Shown one piece after another: positions 26,112-34,135 of a stretch of 64,000 nt of DNA. The stretch is from Rhodospirillales bacterium. GTDB lineage: Bacteria > Pseudomonadota > Alphaproteobacteria > Micavibrionales > UBA1664. The position numbers were made by a program, and so were the translations under genes. The notes beneath the pieces are model-generated. The model saw only the letters and a program-made list of their open reading frames with translations. It had not been told where the DNA came from and ran no database searches. Every line of letters begins with the position of its first letter. The first letter of the stretch is position 1. The stretch spans positions 1,878,050 through 1,942,049 of the forward strand of contig CP060260.1 in the NCBI GenBank assembly GCA_023898805.1. Direction: 5' to 3'.

Positions 26112-26807
26112 ATGTCTGTCATCACGCTTACTGATCCGCGCCCCGAAGCCATCGCGGGCATAATCGCGCATATGGGCGTGAATGCCCTGCACGTCACCAA
26201 CGGCACCTATGCCTATGCCCGCGAACAGATCCTGCCGACGATGCTGGCGGGTTTTAAGTTTATCGACGATCGGTTTTTAAACGACGGCGCGGGGTTGTTG
26301 ATCGCGGTCAATTCCGACGCGTCGATGCGCGACATGCTGGCCGCGAAGGGCGCAGGCGCGGAAGAATTCGCAAATCTGGAACCGCAGGATGAGCGTGCGG
26401 CCAAGGTCGCCCCCGCGCTGGCGGCGCAGTTTCCGGGGCGTCGTGTCTTTGTCTGCTTTTATGACCAAGCCGACCCGCGCGATCTGTATTTCGGTTTGTA
26501 TCAGTCAGCGCGGGTATGTCTGCGCTCGCTGCAAAAATGGGGTTATGGTGCTGCCAGAACCTCGAAGCCCATACTGGGTGCCGAATATTTTGAAAATGTC
26601 TTCAGCTTCCCTTTGCCGCAATCCGTGGCGGGCCTAATGCCGGTCGCGTGGGACGTCACGCCGGAAGGCGCCACGCGCAGAGACTATCTTGCCGTCGACC
26701 TGACCCGCGCGGTGGGCCGCCATGGCCGCCCCTATATTTCCGCCGGCAATCAGGTGCTGTTTCCAGTCCTGGGCCCCGCCGCGCGCCCCGCGGCCCTGAA
26801 GCTTTAA
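26112..26807 (+). CDS. Nucleotidyltransferase-like hypothetical protein lacking HxGH
   Basis: A 231-aa cytosolic protein. Residues near 57-70 (LLIAVNSDASMRDML) and the following QDERAAKVAPAL strongly resemble the cytidylyltransferase-like core of HldE/RfaE (IVAVNSDASVRxLKG, then DRAAVLAAL). The N-terminal ATP-binding HxGH motif that should precede it is replaced by HVTNGTYAYAREQIL, so catalysis by the usual mechanism is unlikely. The last 80 residues are not part of that family. The start MSVITLTDP is preferred over one 12 codons upstream. It sits between ruvB and the ybgC-tol genes. Confidence 0.5.
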   Translation: MSVITLTDPRPEAIAGIIAHMGVNALHVTNGTYAYAREQILPTMLAGFKFIDDRFLNDGAGLLIAVNSDASMRDMLAAKGAGAEEFANLEPQDERAAKVAPALAAQFPGRRVFVCFYDQADPRDLYFGLYQSARVCLRSLQKWGYGAARTSKPILGAEYFENVFSFPLPQSVAGLMPVAWDVTPEGATRRDYLAVDLTRAVGRHGRPYISAGNQVLFPVLGPAARPAALKL

Positions 26808-26825
26808 GGGCACCCATCTTCCTGT

Positions 26826-26895
26826 CATGGCGAGGAGGGGTCGAAGCCCCCATTCCCTTTCATCACTGCGAGGAGGGCGAAGCAATGATGGCATG
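26826..26895. repeat. Dispersed palindromic repeat, family A (degenerate)
   Basis: Two partial units, CATGGCGAGGAGGGGTCGAAG and CACTGCGAGGAGGGCGAAGCAATG, lie head to tail between convergent genes. They share the GCGAGGnGGGCGAAGCAAT core of the other family A copies. Confidence 0.6.
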
Positions 26896-26913
26896 CGCAA
26901 AAAGTTTTTCGGA

Positions 26914-27555
26914 TCAGACCATGGCGGGCGCGGTTCCTGCCGACAGCTTTGCCCGGACCCTGTTATGCGCTTCTATTCTGTCCCAGTGCGCCGCAACGCG
27001 ATGCCGTGTCTTGGTTCCCACATAACCGGGCAGCAAATCGGCGTGACGCGCCCACACATCGGCCAGCTTCGCCCTGTCCGATATCCCAAGAATGGCGCAA
27101 AGCCGGGCCATGTCGCGGATATCCTTTGGCTCGACCCAGGGAAACTCGCGCAAAAGCTTGAGTGCGAGCTGCGGTTCAGGTTTAAGCAGATGGACGCGCA
27201 AATTCGGCTGACGCAAAAAGCGGGCGGGCAGGGGCGCGAAATAGCGGTCCCGTTCGGCGACAAACGGCTCAAGGGACACCGGGTTGAGATGCAGCCATTC
27301 GCCCGGATTTATGGGCTTCAGGCGCCGCATCACGCCAATGTCACGGGCGGCCCAGCCCATTTCTATGCGCGTTTCTCCATCCGCGACATAGGCGTCGATG
27401 TCGCGCGCGACGCGGGTGAAGGTTTCAGACAGACAAAAACCGGCCCCGCCGAAAACATGCATGTCCACAGGTCCCGGAATCATTGGGGCAATCCCTTGCG
27501 CAAGGTCGTCCAGTAGCGTCAGTATGGTGCGGCGGGTCAGGATTTGTTTTTGCAT
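26914..27555 (-). CDS. Nucleotidyltransferase-like protein (DUF6036/AbiEii-like)
   Basis: A 213-aa protein. HVFGGAGFCLSE and RVARDIDAYV fit the GG...DxD pattern of minimal nucleotidyltransferases of the DUF6036/AbiEii type, and the region LALKLLREFPWVEPKDIRDMARL fits their helical K-x-x-A...KD-x-x-D segment. Relatives serve as toxins of type IV or VII toxin-antitoxin pairs, but no partner gene is adjacent, so function is open. The ATG at 27555 is preferred over a TTG 12 bases upstream. It is divergent from ybgC with only 29 bp between starts. Confidence 0.55.
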   Translation of the reverse strand: MQKQILTRRTILTLLDDLAQGIAPMIPGPVDMHVFGGAGFCLSETFTRVARDIDAYVADGETRIEMGWAARDIGVMRRLKPINPGEWLHLNPVSLEPFVAERDRYFAPLPARFLRQPNLRVHLLKPEPQLALKLLREFPWVEPKDIRDMARLCAILGISDRAKLADVWARHADLLPGYVGTKTRHRVAAHWDRIEAHNRVRAKLSAGTAPAMV

Positions 27556-27584
27556 GGCCTGGTTCAATCGTTTGCTGGAACATT

Positions 27585-28007
27585 ATGAAAAAAGATAATC
27601 GGGCGCAACAAATTTTCACCCACCCCGTGCGCATCTATTACGAGGACACGGACGCAGGCGGAATCGTCTATCACGCCAGTTTCCTGCGCTTTACCGAACG
27701 TGGGCGCTCCGAATTCCTGCGTGCCCACGGTATCAACAATTCCGACCTTTTGCCCGGCCATGGCTTTCACTTCGTGGTGCGGCATATCGCGATCGATTAT
27801 CTGGCGCCGGGGCGGCTGGACGACGAACTGGTCGTGGAAACAAGTGTTGTTGACCTTGGAAATGCCTCATTTACCATGCAACAAACGATCACACGGGACG
27901 GGCAGGCCATCGCCGACATGAAGGTGGTGCTGGTCTGCGTCAACGCCGCCGGCAAGGCGGTGCGCGTCCCCGAAATGCTGCGCACCATACTGGAAGCCAA
28001 AGGATAA
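27585..28007 (+). CDS. ybgC: Tol-Pal-associated acyl-CoA thioesterase YbgC
   Basis: A 140-aa hotdog-fold enzyme. The family signature with the catalytic Asp is YYEDTDAGGIVYHASFLRF (about 18-36), followed by the ERGR helix. It hydrolyses acyl-CoA thioesters and interacts with phospholipid synthesis at the membrane. It is the first gene of the Tol cluster and ends six bases before tolQ. The longer frame upstream overlaps the divergent gene and is not used. Confidence 0.93.
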   Translation: MKKDNRAQQIFTHPVRIYYEDTDAGGIVYHASFLRFTERGRSEFLRAHGINNSDLLPGHGFHFVVRHIAIDYLAPGRLDDELVVETSVVDLGNASFTMQQTITRDGQAIADMKVVLVCVNAAGKAVRVPEMLRTILEAKG

Positions 28008-28013
28008 ACACCC

Positions 28014-28766
28014 ATGACCGCCGCCGCCACCATCCCCGACCGCGCCGTCGACGCTGCCGTACTGGCCGGTTCCGTTTCGCACAATCTTTCACCCTTCGGC
28101 CTGTTCTGGAACGCGGACATCATCGGCAAATGCGTGATCCTGATGCTGATCACGGCCTCGATCTGGTGCTGGGCGATCATTTTCGACAAGCTGCGCACGC
28201 TCAAGGCCACGCGCCGCCGCGCCGACAAGTTCGAAGAGGCGTTCTGGTCCGGCGAACCGCTGGACAAGCTGTACGAACGCGTGCGCCAGTCGCGCCCGGA
28301 CCCGATTTTGAAAACCTTCCTCGCGGGGATGGAGGAATGGCGCCTTGGCATGTCCGATAACAAGGGTGCGGGGTCCGAGGCGCTGGGCACCAACCTGCAA
28401 CAACGTATCGAACGCGCGATGTCGGTGATGATCGGGCGCGAGATGGAAAAACTCGAACGCTCGATGACCTTTCTGGCCAATGTCGGCTCCGCCGCGCCGT
28501 TCATCGGCCTGTTCGGCACGGTGTGGGGCATCATGCGCTCCTTCACCGCCATCGCGGGGTCCAAGAACGCCTCGCTCGCGGTCGTCGCGCCCGGTATCGC
28601 CGAGGCGCTGTTTGCCACCGCCATCGGCCTTGTCGCGGCCATTCCGGCGGTGATCGCGTACAACAAATTTTCCTCCGACCTCAACCGTTATAACGACCGG
28701 TTGGAAAATTTCGCGACCGAATTCTCGGCCATTCTTGGCCGCCATTTGACTTCAAGGACGAAATAA
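28014..28766 (+). CDS. tolQ: Tol-Pal system proton channel protein TolQ
   Basis: A 250-aa MotA/TolQ/ExbB protein with three membrane helices (about 38-58, 158-178 and 192-215). The signature APFIGLFGTVWGIMRSF and the AEALFATAIGLVAAIPAV helix line the proton path. With TolR it converts the proton gradient into force on TolA, pulling the outer membrane inward at division. AAGGATAA lies before the start. tolR begins directly after the stop codon. Confidence 0.97.
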   Translation: MTAAATIPDRAVDAAVLAGSVSHNLSPFGLFWNADIIGKCVILMLITASIWCWAIIFDKLRTLKATRRRADKFEEAFWSGEPLDKLYERVRQSRPDPILKTFLAGMEEWRLGMSDNKGAGSEALGTNLQQRIERAMSVMIGREMEKLERSMTFLANVGSAAPFIGLFGTVWGIMRSFTAIAGSKNASLAVVAPGIAEALFATAIGLVAAIPAVIAYNKFSSDLNRYNDRLENFATEFSAILGRHLTSRTK

Positions 28767-29213
28767 ATGGCGTTCAAGGTCGCGCAGAAAAGCAGGGGCG
28801 GGCGTCACCGCCGCAGCGTGTCCGCTGAAATCAACGTCACGCCGCTGGTCGACGTGATGCTGGTGCTGCTGGTGATTTTCATGGCCACCGCGCCGATGCT
28901 TTCGGCGGGCGTGCCGGTGGACATTCCGGAATCGCAGGCCGGCGCGATTCACGAGGACGATCAAGGCCCGATCGAGGTGGCGTTGACCGCCACCGGCCAG
29001 ATTTACGTGGGCGAAACCCCGGTGACGCAGGACCGGCTGATCGAGCTTCTGGAAGCGATGACCAAGGACAACCCGGACCGCCGCATTTTCCTGCGCGCGG
29101 ACAAGGAACTGAATTACGGCGACGTGATGCGCACGCTGGGTGCGATGAATGCGGCGGGCTTCGGCAAAATCGCCCTGATCACCCAGCAAGGCGTGACCGC
29201 CCCCCGCAAATAA
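28767..29213 (+). CDS. tolR: Tol-Pal system protein TolR
   Basis: A 148-aa ExbD/TolR protein with one N-terminal membrane helix (about 27-46). The proton-carrying Asp29 is in NVTPLVDVMLVLL. The periplasmic domain ends with GFGKIALITQQ. It forms a dimer in the TolQ pentamer. The gene abuts tolQ with no gap. Confidence 0.96.
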   Translation: MAFKVAQKSRGGRHRRSVSAEINVTPLVDVMLVLLVIFMATAPMLSAGVPVDIPESQAGAIHEDDQGPIEVALTATGQIYVGETPVTQDRLIELLEAMTKDNPDRRIFLRADKELNYGDVMRTLGAMNAAGFGKIALITQQGVTAPRK

Positions 29214-29274
29214 TGGATTTTTGACCCAAAACGACCCAAATCAGGCCATAATCGGCGTTTAGGCTATACCACGC

Positions 29275-30234
29275 ATGAACATCACCGCCACGGCCATGTC
29301 AGGACCAGAAAGAAACGCGCAGGCGCGCTCCATGCGCTCGCCGCTGATGGCGTCGCTGGTTTTTCACCTGTTTCTGATTTTGCTGTTTTCGGGGGCGTTC
29401 TTCTTTTTCTCCAAACCCACGGTCGTGCCGGACGAACCGATGGCCGTCGAAATCCTGCCCGTGGCTGACACGGCGCAAAGCAACGTGGCCGCGCCCGTCG
29501 CCCGCGAAATGCCGAAGGTCGAACCGAAGGAGGTCAAGGACGAACCCCCGCCGATGCCCAAGGCGACTGAGCAAAAAATCACCCCCAAAGCGGAAAAGCC
29601 CAAGCCCACGCCCAAGGTGGAATCCGACAAGTTCGAGGAAATTCGCCCCAAGGACGCGCCCAAACCGGTGAAAAAGGCCGAAATCGCCGAGAAAAAGGCA
29701 CCGCCGCCCAAGCCGGTCAAACAGCCGGAAGTCAAAAAACCGGCCGAGGCGAAAAAGGATGAGGTCAAGAAAGACCAACCCAAGGAGGAGGACGCCGAGC
29801 AGTTTTCCTCCGTCCTGAAAAACCTTGTCGGGTCCGAGGATGCGCCCCCGCAACCCGACAGCGTTCCGCGCGACACCCCGCGTCAGGCGCCGCAACTGAC
29901 CGCGCCCGCGCCGCTGGGCCAGCAGCTTACGATGTCCGAGATGGACGCGCTGCGCAGCCAGCTTGCCCAATGCTGGAACGTCATTGCCGGTGCGCGCGAC
30001 GCCCAGAATCTGGTGGTCGACGTTGACGTCACCGTGGCCGCCGACCGCACCCTGATCGACGCCAAGGTGTCGGACCAGCTGCGTTATAATGCCGACCCGC
30101 TGTTCCGTGCCGCGGCGGATTCCGCGCTGCGCGCCCTGCGCGCGCCGGGTTGCACGCCGCTTGACCTGCCCCCCGGCAAATACGACCAGTGGAAATCGAT
30201 GACTATTTCTTTCGACCCCAAAAACATGTTTTGA
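29275..30234 (+). CDS. tolA: Tol-Pal system protein TolA
   Basis: A 319-aa inner-membrane-anchored rod. A membrane helix (about 25-47, SLVFHLFLILLFSGAFFFF) is followed by a long Lys/Pro/Glu-rich periplasmic region (about 75-180) and a C-terminal TolA domain (about 215-319) with LAQCWNVIAGARDAQ and SALRALRAPGC. TolA links TolQR to Pal and TolB. A 61-bp gap separates it from tolR. The start could also be one of two later Met codons, since the first 20 residues are variable. Confidence 0.9.
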   Translation: MNITATAMSGPERNAQARSMRSPLMASLVFHLFLILLFSGAFFFFSKPTVVPDEPMAVEILPVADTAQSNVAAPVAREMPKVEPKEVKDEPPPMPKATEQKITPKAEKPKPTPKVESDKFEEIRPKDAPKPVKKAEIAEKKAPPPKPVKQPEVKKPAEAKKDEVKKDQPKEEDAEQFSSVLKNLVGSEDAPPQPDSVPRDTPRQAPQLTAPAPLGQQLTMSEMDALRSQLAQCWNVIAGARDAQNLVVDVDVTVAADRTLIDAKVSDQLRYNADPLFRAAADSALRALRAPGCTPLDLPPGKYDQWKSMTISFDPKNMF

Positions 30235-30305
30235 CGTTGGTTGGCGCGCGCCGCAAGGCGGCTGAATAACACACCCGCTTAAAATGATTTGTTATCGGCT
30301 TCGTC

Positions 30306-30340
30306 CGTCATACCCCGGCTTGTCCGGGGTATCCATCGCG
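30306..30340. repeat. Dispersed hairpin repeat, family B
   Basis: CGTCATACCCCGGCTTGTCCGGGGTATCCA forms a stem of CCCCGG/CCGGGG with a CTTGT-type loop. A near copy is at 32538-32570. The rest of the 294-bp tolA-tolB gap holds further GC-rich degenerate repeat sequence and no gene. Confidence 0.75.
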
Positions 30341-30528
30341 ACACCACGTCAGACGCAAGCCAAGTCAGGCGCCGACGCCACACGATGAACTCCCCGCCTT
30401 CGCGGGAAATGACGGGCACGGGGAATCACGGGAACGTGATCTTGAGGACAAAACGCCCACGGCGTTTCATATTCTGGTCATACTTCCCCGATATCGCTAG
30501 GATGACAAAACCTATGAGGATTCGCCCG

Positions 30529-31842
30529 ATGCGTAGATTCGCCGCCCTGTTCGTTTTCCTGTTGGCCCTGATGCCGCTTGCCGCCCGTGCCGAGCTGAAG
30601 GTCAGCGTTACACAAGGCCGGGTCGAGCCGATGCCGATCGCCATTTCGCCCTTTATCGGCGACGGGCCCAACGCCGCGCTGGGCAAGCAGATTTCCGACG
30701 TTGTTTCGCACGATCTTGAATCCTCGGCCCTGTTCCGTCCGGTCAACCCGGCTTCCTTCATTCAGGACGCGCGTTCCGCCGCGCTGGACGGTCCGCGCTT
30801 TGCCGACTGGAAACCATTGAATACGCAGGCGCTGGTGACCGGCGCCGTTACTGCCGCGCCGGATGGCCGCCTGCGCGTCGAATTCCGCCTGTGGGACGTC
30901 TATGCCGAAAATCAGGTCGACGGCATGGCCTATACCACGACGCCCCAGAACTGGCGGCGCATCGCGCATATCATCGCCGACAATATCTTCAAGCGTCTGA
31001 CGGGCGAGGAAGGGTATTTCGACACCCGCATCGTCTATATCGCGGAAAGCGGCCCGTACAATAACCGCGTCAAGCGTCTGGCGATCATGGATCAGGACGG
31101 GGCCAACCACCGTTATCTGACCGACGGGTCGTATATGGTCCTGACCCCGCGCTTTTCACCCAACGCGCAGGAAATCACCTATCTGGCCTATGTCAACAAC
31201 CGCCCGCGCGTGTACCTGTACAATATCGACACCGGGCGGCAGGAGGTTCTGGGCGATTTCCCCGGCATGAGCTTCGCGCCGCGCTTCTCGCCCGACGGCA
31301 ACGCGGTGGCCATGTCGCTCGCCACCAACGGCAATACGGACATTTACCTGATGGATCTGCGTACCCGCCAGCTCCGCCAGATCACCAACAACCCGTCGAT
31401 CGAAACCGCCGCCAGCTTTTCGCCCGACGGTCGGCGCATTGCGTTTGAATCCGACCGTTCCGGCAAACAGCAAATCTACACCATGAATGCCGACGGTTCG
31501 AACCAGCAACGCATCACCTTCGGCGATGGTCGCTATGGCAACCCGGTCTGGAGTCCGCGCGGCGATTTGATCGCCTTTACCAAGATGCAGGGCGGCAAAT
31601 TCTATATCGGCGTGATCAAGCCGGACGGAACGGGCGAACGCCTGATTACCTCCGCCTATCACGTCGAGGGGCCGTCATGGGCACCCAACGGCCGCTACCT
31701 GATTTATTTCAAGGAATTGCCCAACGCGACCGGCGGACGTACGTCAAAGGCCTATATGATCGACCTGACCGGGTATAACGAACGCCAACTGCCCACGCCG
31801 GGGGATGCCTCGGACCCGGCTTGGTCGCCGCTCAACCCCTAA
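30529..31842 (+). CDS. tolB: Tol-Pal system periplasmic protein TolB
   Basis: A 437-aa protein with a signal peptide (MRRFAALFVFLLALMPLAARA) and an N-terminal TolB domain starting ELKVSVTQGRVEPMPIAI. A six-bladed beta-propeller of TolB/WD40-like repeats follows (about 165-430), each with an F-SPDG-type motif such as FAPRFSPDGNAVAM. It binds Pal and TolA. I chose the third of three close Met codons because GAGG lies nine bases upstream and a normal signal peptide follows. Normally pal comes next; here an unrelated gene does. Confidence 0.94.
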   Translation: MRRFAALFVFLLALMPLAARAELKVSVTQGRVEPMPIAISPFIGDGPNAALGKQISDVVSHDLESSALFRPVNPASFIQDARSAALDGPRFADWKPLNTQALVTGAVTAAPDGRLRVEFRLWDVYAENQVDGMAYTTTPQNWRRIAHIIADNIFKRLTGEEGYFDTRIVYIAESGPYNNRVKRLAIMDQDGANHRYLTDGSYMVLTPRFSPNAQEITYLAYVNNRPRVYLYNIDTGRQEVLGDFPGMSFAPRFSPDGNAVAMSLATNGNTDIYLMDLRTRQLRQITNNPSIETAASFSPDGRRIAFESDRSGKQQIYTMNADGSNQQRITFGDGRYGNPVWSPRGDLIAFTKMQGGKFYIGVIKPDGTGERLITSAYHVEGPSWAPNGRYLIYFKELPNATGGRTSKAYMIDLTGYNERQLPTPGDASDPAWSPLNP

Positions 31843-31856
31843 AAGCGCAATTATAT

Positions 31857-31885
31857 TTGACATAATCAAAAAAATGTCATAAAAA
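31857..31885 (+). promoter_or_regulatory. Promoter of the 197-aa membrane protein gene
   Basis: TTGACA (31857-31862) and TAAAAA (31880-31885) are 17 bp apart, immediately after tolB. The TTGACATAAT block matches those at 19955 and 23766. Confidence 0.5.
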
Positions 31886-31909
31886 TGCCTGTCAAAAAAA
31901 GGGCAGGCC

Positions 31910-32503
31910 ATGATTGCGAGAATAGTAGACGGCGCGGAATCCGATCCGCAATTCGATCCGGAAAAAACGCTCAAAGGTTATACAGCAAAGCAAATCGAAG
32001 AAATCCGTAAAGACGGCATTTTCACGGGCTATCATCAGGCCGGACAGGAGCATCGCGCGAATTTCCGGCGCCAAATGATTGCTTCCGTGTTTAGCGCGGG
32101 CGCGTTGGCGCTTGCCGCCGGCCTGAGCATCGGTTATTTCATGCGTCCGGCGCGGGTTTCCGCACCTGAAGCAGCCCCCAAAATAACGAAAACGCAAACG
32201 CAAGCGCAAGCGCAAGCGGCCAGACCGGCAATCGCTACGCTTACGCCGCGCGGCTGTTTCGGCGTTGCTGCGGGCTTCATCCCGGCGCCGGCGGCTGATT
32301 TCTCGACCTACACACTGCGCCGTCAAATTGACGATCGAGAAGCCCTAAAATCTACACCGAACGATACCGCGCCTGCCGCGAAAGCCCCTGCCGCGCCGGC
32401 GCCCGCCCAATGGCTGCTGCTGGACGCGAAATGGCCGCATAAGCCGGCGTTTGGCGGCTATCGCACGGCCATCTCGGTACCGGGGAATTTTCCCAGACTT
32501 TAG
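31910..32503 (+). CDS. Single-pass membrane hypothetical protein
   Basis: A 197-aa protein with a charged cytoplasmic N-terminus (about 1-54), one membrane helix (about 56-77, IASVFSAGALALAAGLSIGYF) and a low-complexity Ala/Gln/Pro extracytoplasmic part. The repeat TQTQAQAQAA is encoded by a short ACGCAAGCGCAA-type tandem repeat. No family is recognised. It occupies the position where pal is found in most alphaproteobacteria but has no OmpA domain. AAAGGGC precedes the start. Confidence 0.55.
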   Translation: MIARIVDGAESDPQFDPEKTLKGYTAKQIEEIRKDGIFTGYHQAGQEHRANFRRQMIASVFSAGALALAAGLSIGYFMRPARVSAPEAAPKITKTQTQAQAQAARPAIATLTPRGCFGVAAGFIPAPAADFSTYTLRRQIDDREALKSTPNDTAPAAKAPAAPAPAQWLLLDAKWPHKPAFGGYRTAISVPGNFPRL

Positions 32504-32537
32504 TGTGTTTCCTTTTTAGGATGATGCGGGTTTTGCC

Positions 32538-32570
32538 CGTCATGCCCCGACTTGTTCGGGGCATCCACTG
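32538..32570. repeat. Dispersed hairpin repeat, family B
   Basis: CGTCATGCCCCGACTTGTTCGGGGCATCCA has the stem GCCCCGA/TCGGGGC and matches the unit at 30306-30340 except for compensated stem changes. Confidence 0.75.
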
Positions 32571-32629
32571 CTCCAGATGTCCGGCATCCGTCGTTTCGCG
32601 CATACCAAACAATGCGCGCCTGATGACGC

Positions 32630-33121
32630 CTAAAGATTGCGTTCCAGCACCGGCGTGAACTCGCGGATGACTTCCTCGTATGTCGCGCGCTTGAACGGCA
32701 CGATCAGCTCGCACACCTGCGCCAGCGGCACCCATTTCCAGTTGGAAAATTCGGGGTGGACCTTGTCGTACAGGGTGATTTCGTGGTCCTGCCCCAAAAA
32801 ACGCAGTGCGGCCCAGCGTTGCTCCTGCCCCTTGTACCGCCCGCTCCACAGCTTGCCCAGCAGGTGGTCGGGCAGATCATAGGTCAGCACCGTGTCGGAC
32901 ACATGCACGACCTCGGCCTTGTCGGTGCCCGTTTCCTCGCGCAATTCGCGGATCGCGGCCTGTTCGATGGTTTCGCCTGCGTCGATGCCGCCCTGCGGCA
33001 TTTGCCATGCGCCCGGGTGGTCCAGTCTTTCCCCGACAAAGACCAGTCCGTCCGGATTGAACAACACGATGCCGACGGATTGGCGATAGGGCAGCGCCCT
33101 TAACTCCTCAATGGTTTTCAT
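32630..33121 (-). CDS. rppH: RNA pyrophosphohydrolase RppH
   Basis: A 163-aa Nudix enzyme that removes pyrophosphate from mRNA 5' ends to start decay. The Nudix box GGIDAGETIEQAAIRELREETG spans about 44-65, and the start MKTIEELRALPYRQSVGIV fits RppH. The C-terminal FKRATYEEVIREF is typical. It ends the minus-strand nadD-to-rppH block, 33 bp after the YibQ-like gene. Confidence 0.93.
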   Translation of the reverse strand: MKTIEELRALPYRQSVGIVLFNPDGLVFVGERLDHPGAWQMPQGGIDAGETIEQAAIRELREETGTDKAEVVHVSDTVLTYDLPDHLLGKLWSGRYKGQEQRWAALRFLGQDHEITLYDKVHPEFSNWKWVPLAQVCELIVPFKRATYEEVIREFTPVLERNL

Positions 33122-33154
33122 GGGGCAGAAGGATAGGCCCGCAAGCGCCTTTAA

Positions 33155-34129
33155 TCAACCCTTCAGCCCGGTGAACTTGCTGGCCGGAACAAGGCGGATT
33201 CCCTTGTGCCTAAGGGTATCGATCCATGCGCCGAGCGTCTCGACCGTGGGCGCGCTGGGCGCGGCCAGCACGATGATCGCCTGCTGCCGGTTGAGGATCA
33301 GCGCCTCGGCTTGCGCAAGCGCGGATTTAAGCGCGGCCGGCCCCATCTGGCCGTTGAGCGTCAGGTCGGCCTTGAGATACGCGTTGATTCGCGCTTCCTG
33401 CCGCTTCATGTACAGCGACGTCGCGACCTTGGCCTTGGTTGCGTCCAAAATCATCAGGTTGTTGCCGATGACGTCCATCGCCAGATCGCGCCACATATCG
33501 GGGTCGTTGGCGGTGATTTCGGCGTCTTCCGGCACGAACAGGCCGACGGCGTTGCCGCCCGCCATGGCAATCTGACGATTGAGCAAGTCCTGATTTTCTT
33601 GCTCCGTCATGGTCGAGGATATGGCCAGCGGGCCCGGATCTACGCGCGCGCGCGATGATTGCACCGCGATCTGCAACCATACGTCGCGCCCGGATTCACG
33701 AAACGCGGACGCCATGCCGACCGGGTCCGCGGCATAAACAGAAATAGCCAGCGTGGCATCGCGGGGCAGGGCGCTGTCGATGGCTTCGGCCACGCGGTGG
33801 TTCAGCCCCGCATCCGCGACCACGACCGCGGCCTCGGCGGAGATCGGTGGGTCCGCGGGGGGCGCGGGCTCGTTCAAGGGCTGCGCCTTGACCGGGGCGG
33901 GCGCCTCCGCAACCGGTGCGGCCTGATCGGTGGCGGTCTGCGCGGTAACGGCGACCAGCGCCTCCGGCGCCGGTGATACGCCGCCGGGCAGAATGGCGGC
34001 GGCGACGATCGCGCTTAAAAACGCGGCCAGTATTCCCGCCACGAAGGGGCGCCGGACAAAACCATACGCACGCGCCGCGAAACCGCCGCCTGCCGTATCG
34101 TCCCCGTTTTCGTCCCCCGCGTCACGCAT
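33155..34129 (-). CDS. YibQ-like divergent polysaccharide deacetylase
   Basis: A 324-aa protein with one N-terminal membrane helix (about 33-53), a Pro/Ala-rich linker and a C-terminal domain (about 100-324) related to the divergent polysaccharide deacetylase family (VVVADAGLNHRVAEAID, QEARINAYLKADLTLNG, LILNRQQAIIVLAAPSAPTVETLG). The metal-binding motifs common in the family (MEP and NHMGS regions) are not preserved, so catalysis is doubtful. In alphaproteobacteria the gene follows ctpA, as here, with six bases between them. A role in envelope maintenance is inferred. Confidence 0.7.
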   Translation of the reverse strand: MRDAGDENGDDTAGGGFAARAYGFVRRPFVAGILAAFLSAIVAAAILPGGVSPAPEALVAVTAQTATDQAAPVAEAPAPVKAQPLNEPAPPADPPISAEAAVVVADAGLNHRVAEAIDSALPRDATLAISVYAADPVGMASAFRESGRDVWLQIAVQSSRARVDPGPLAISSTMTEQENQDLLNRQIAMAGGNAVGLFVPEDAEITANDPDMWRDLAMDVIGNNLMILDATKAKVATSLYMKRQEARINAYLKADLTLNGQMGPAALKSALAQAEALILNRQQAIIVLAAPSAPTVETLGAWIDTLRHKGIRLVPASKFTGLKG

Positions 34130-34135
34130 CGGCGA

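Noticed and set aside
26914..27555. Complete toxin-antitoxin operon
   Set aside because: Only the nucleotidyltransferase-like gene is present; neighbours are ruvB-side and ybgC genes.
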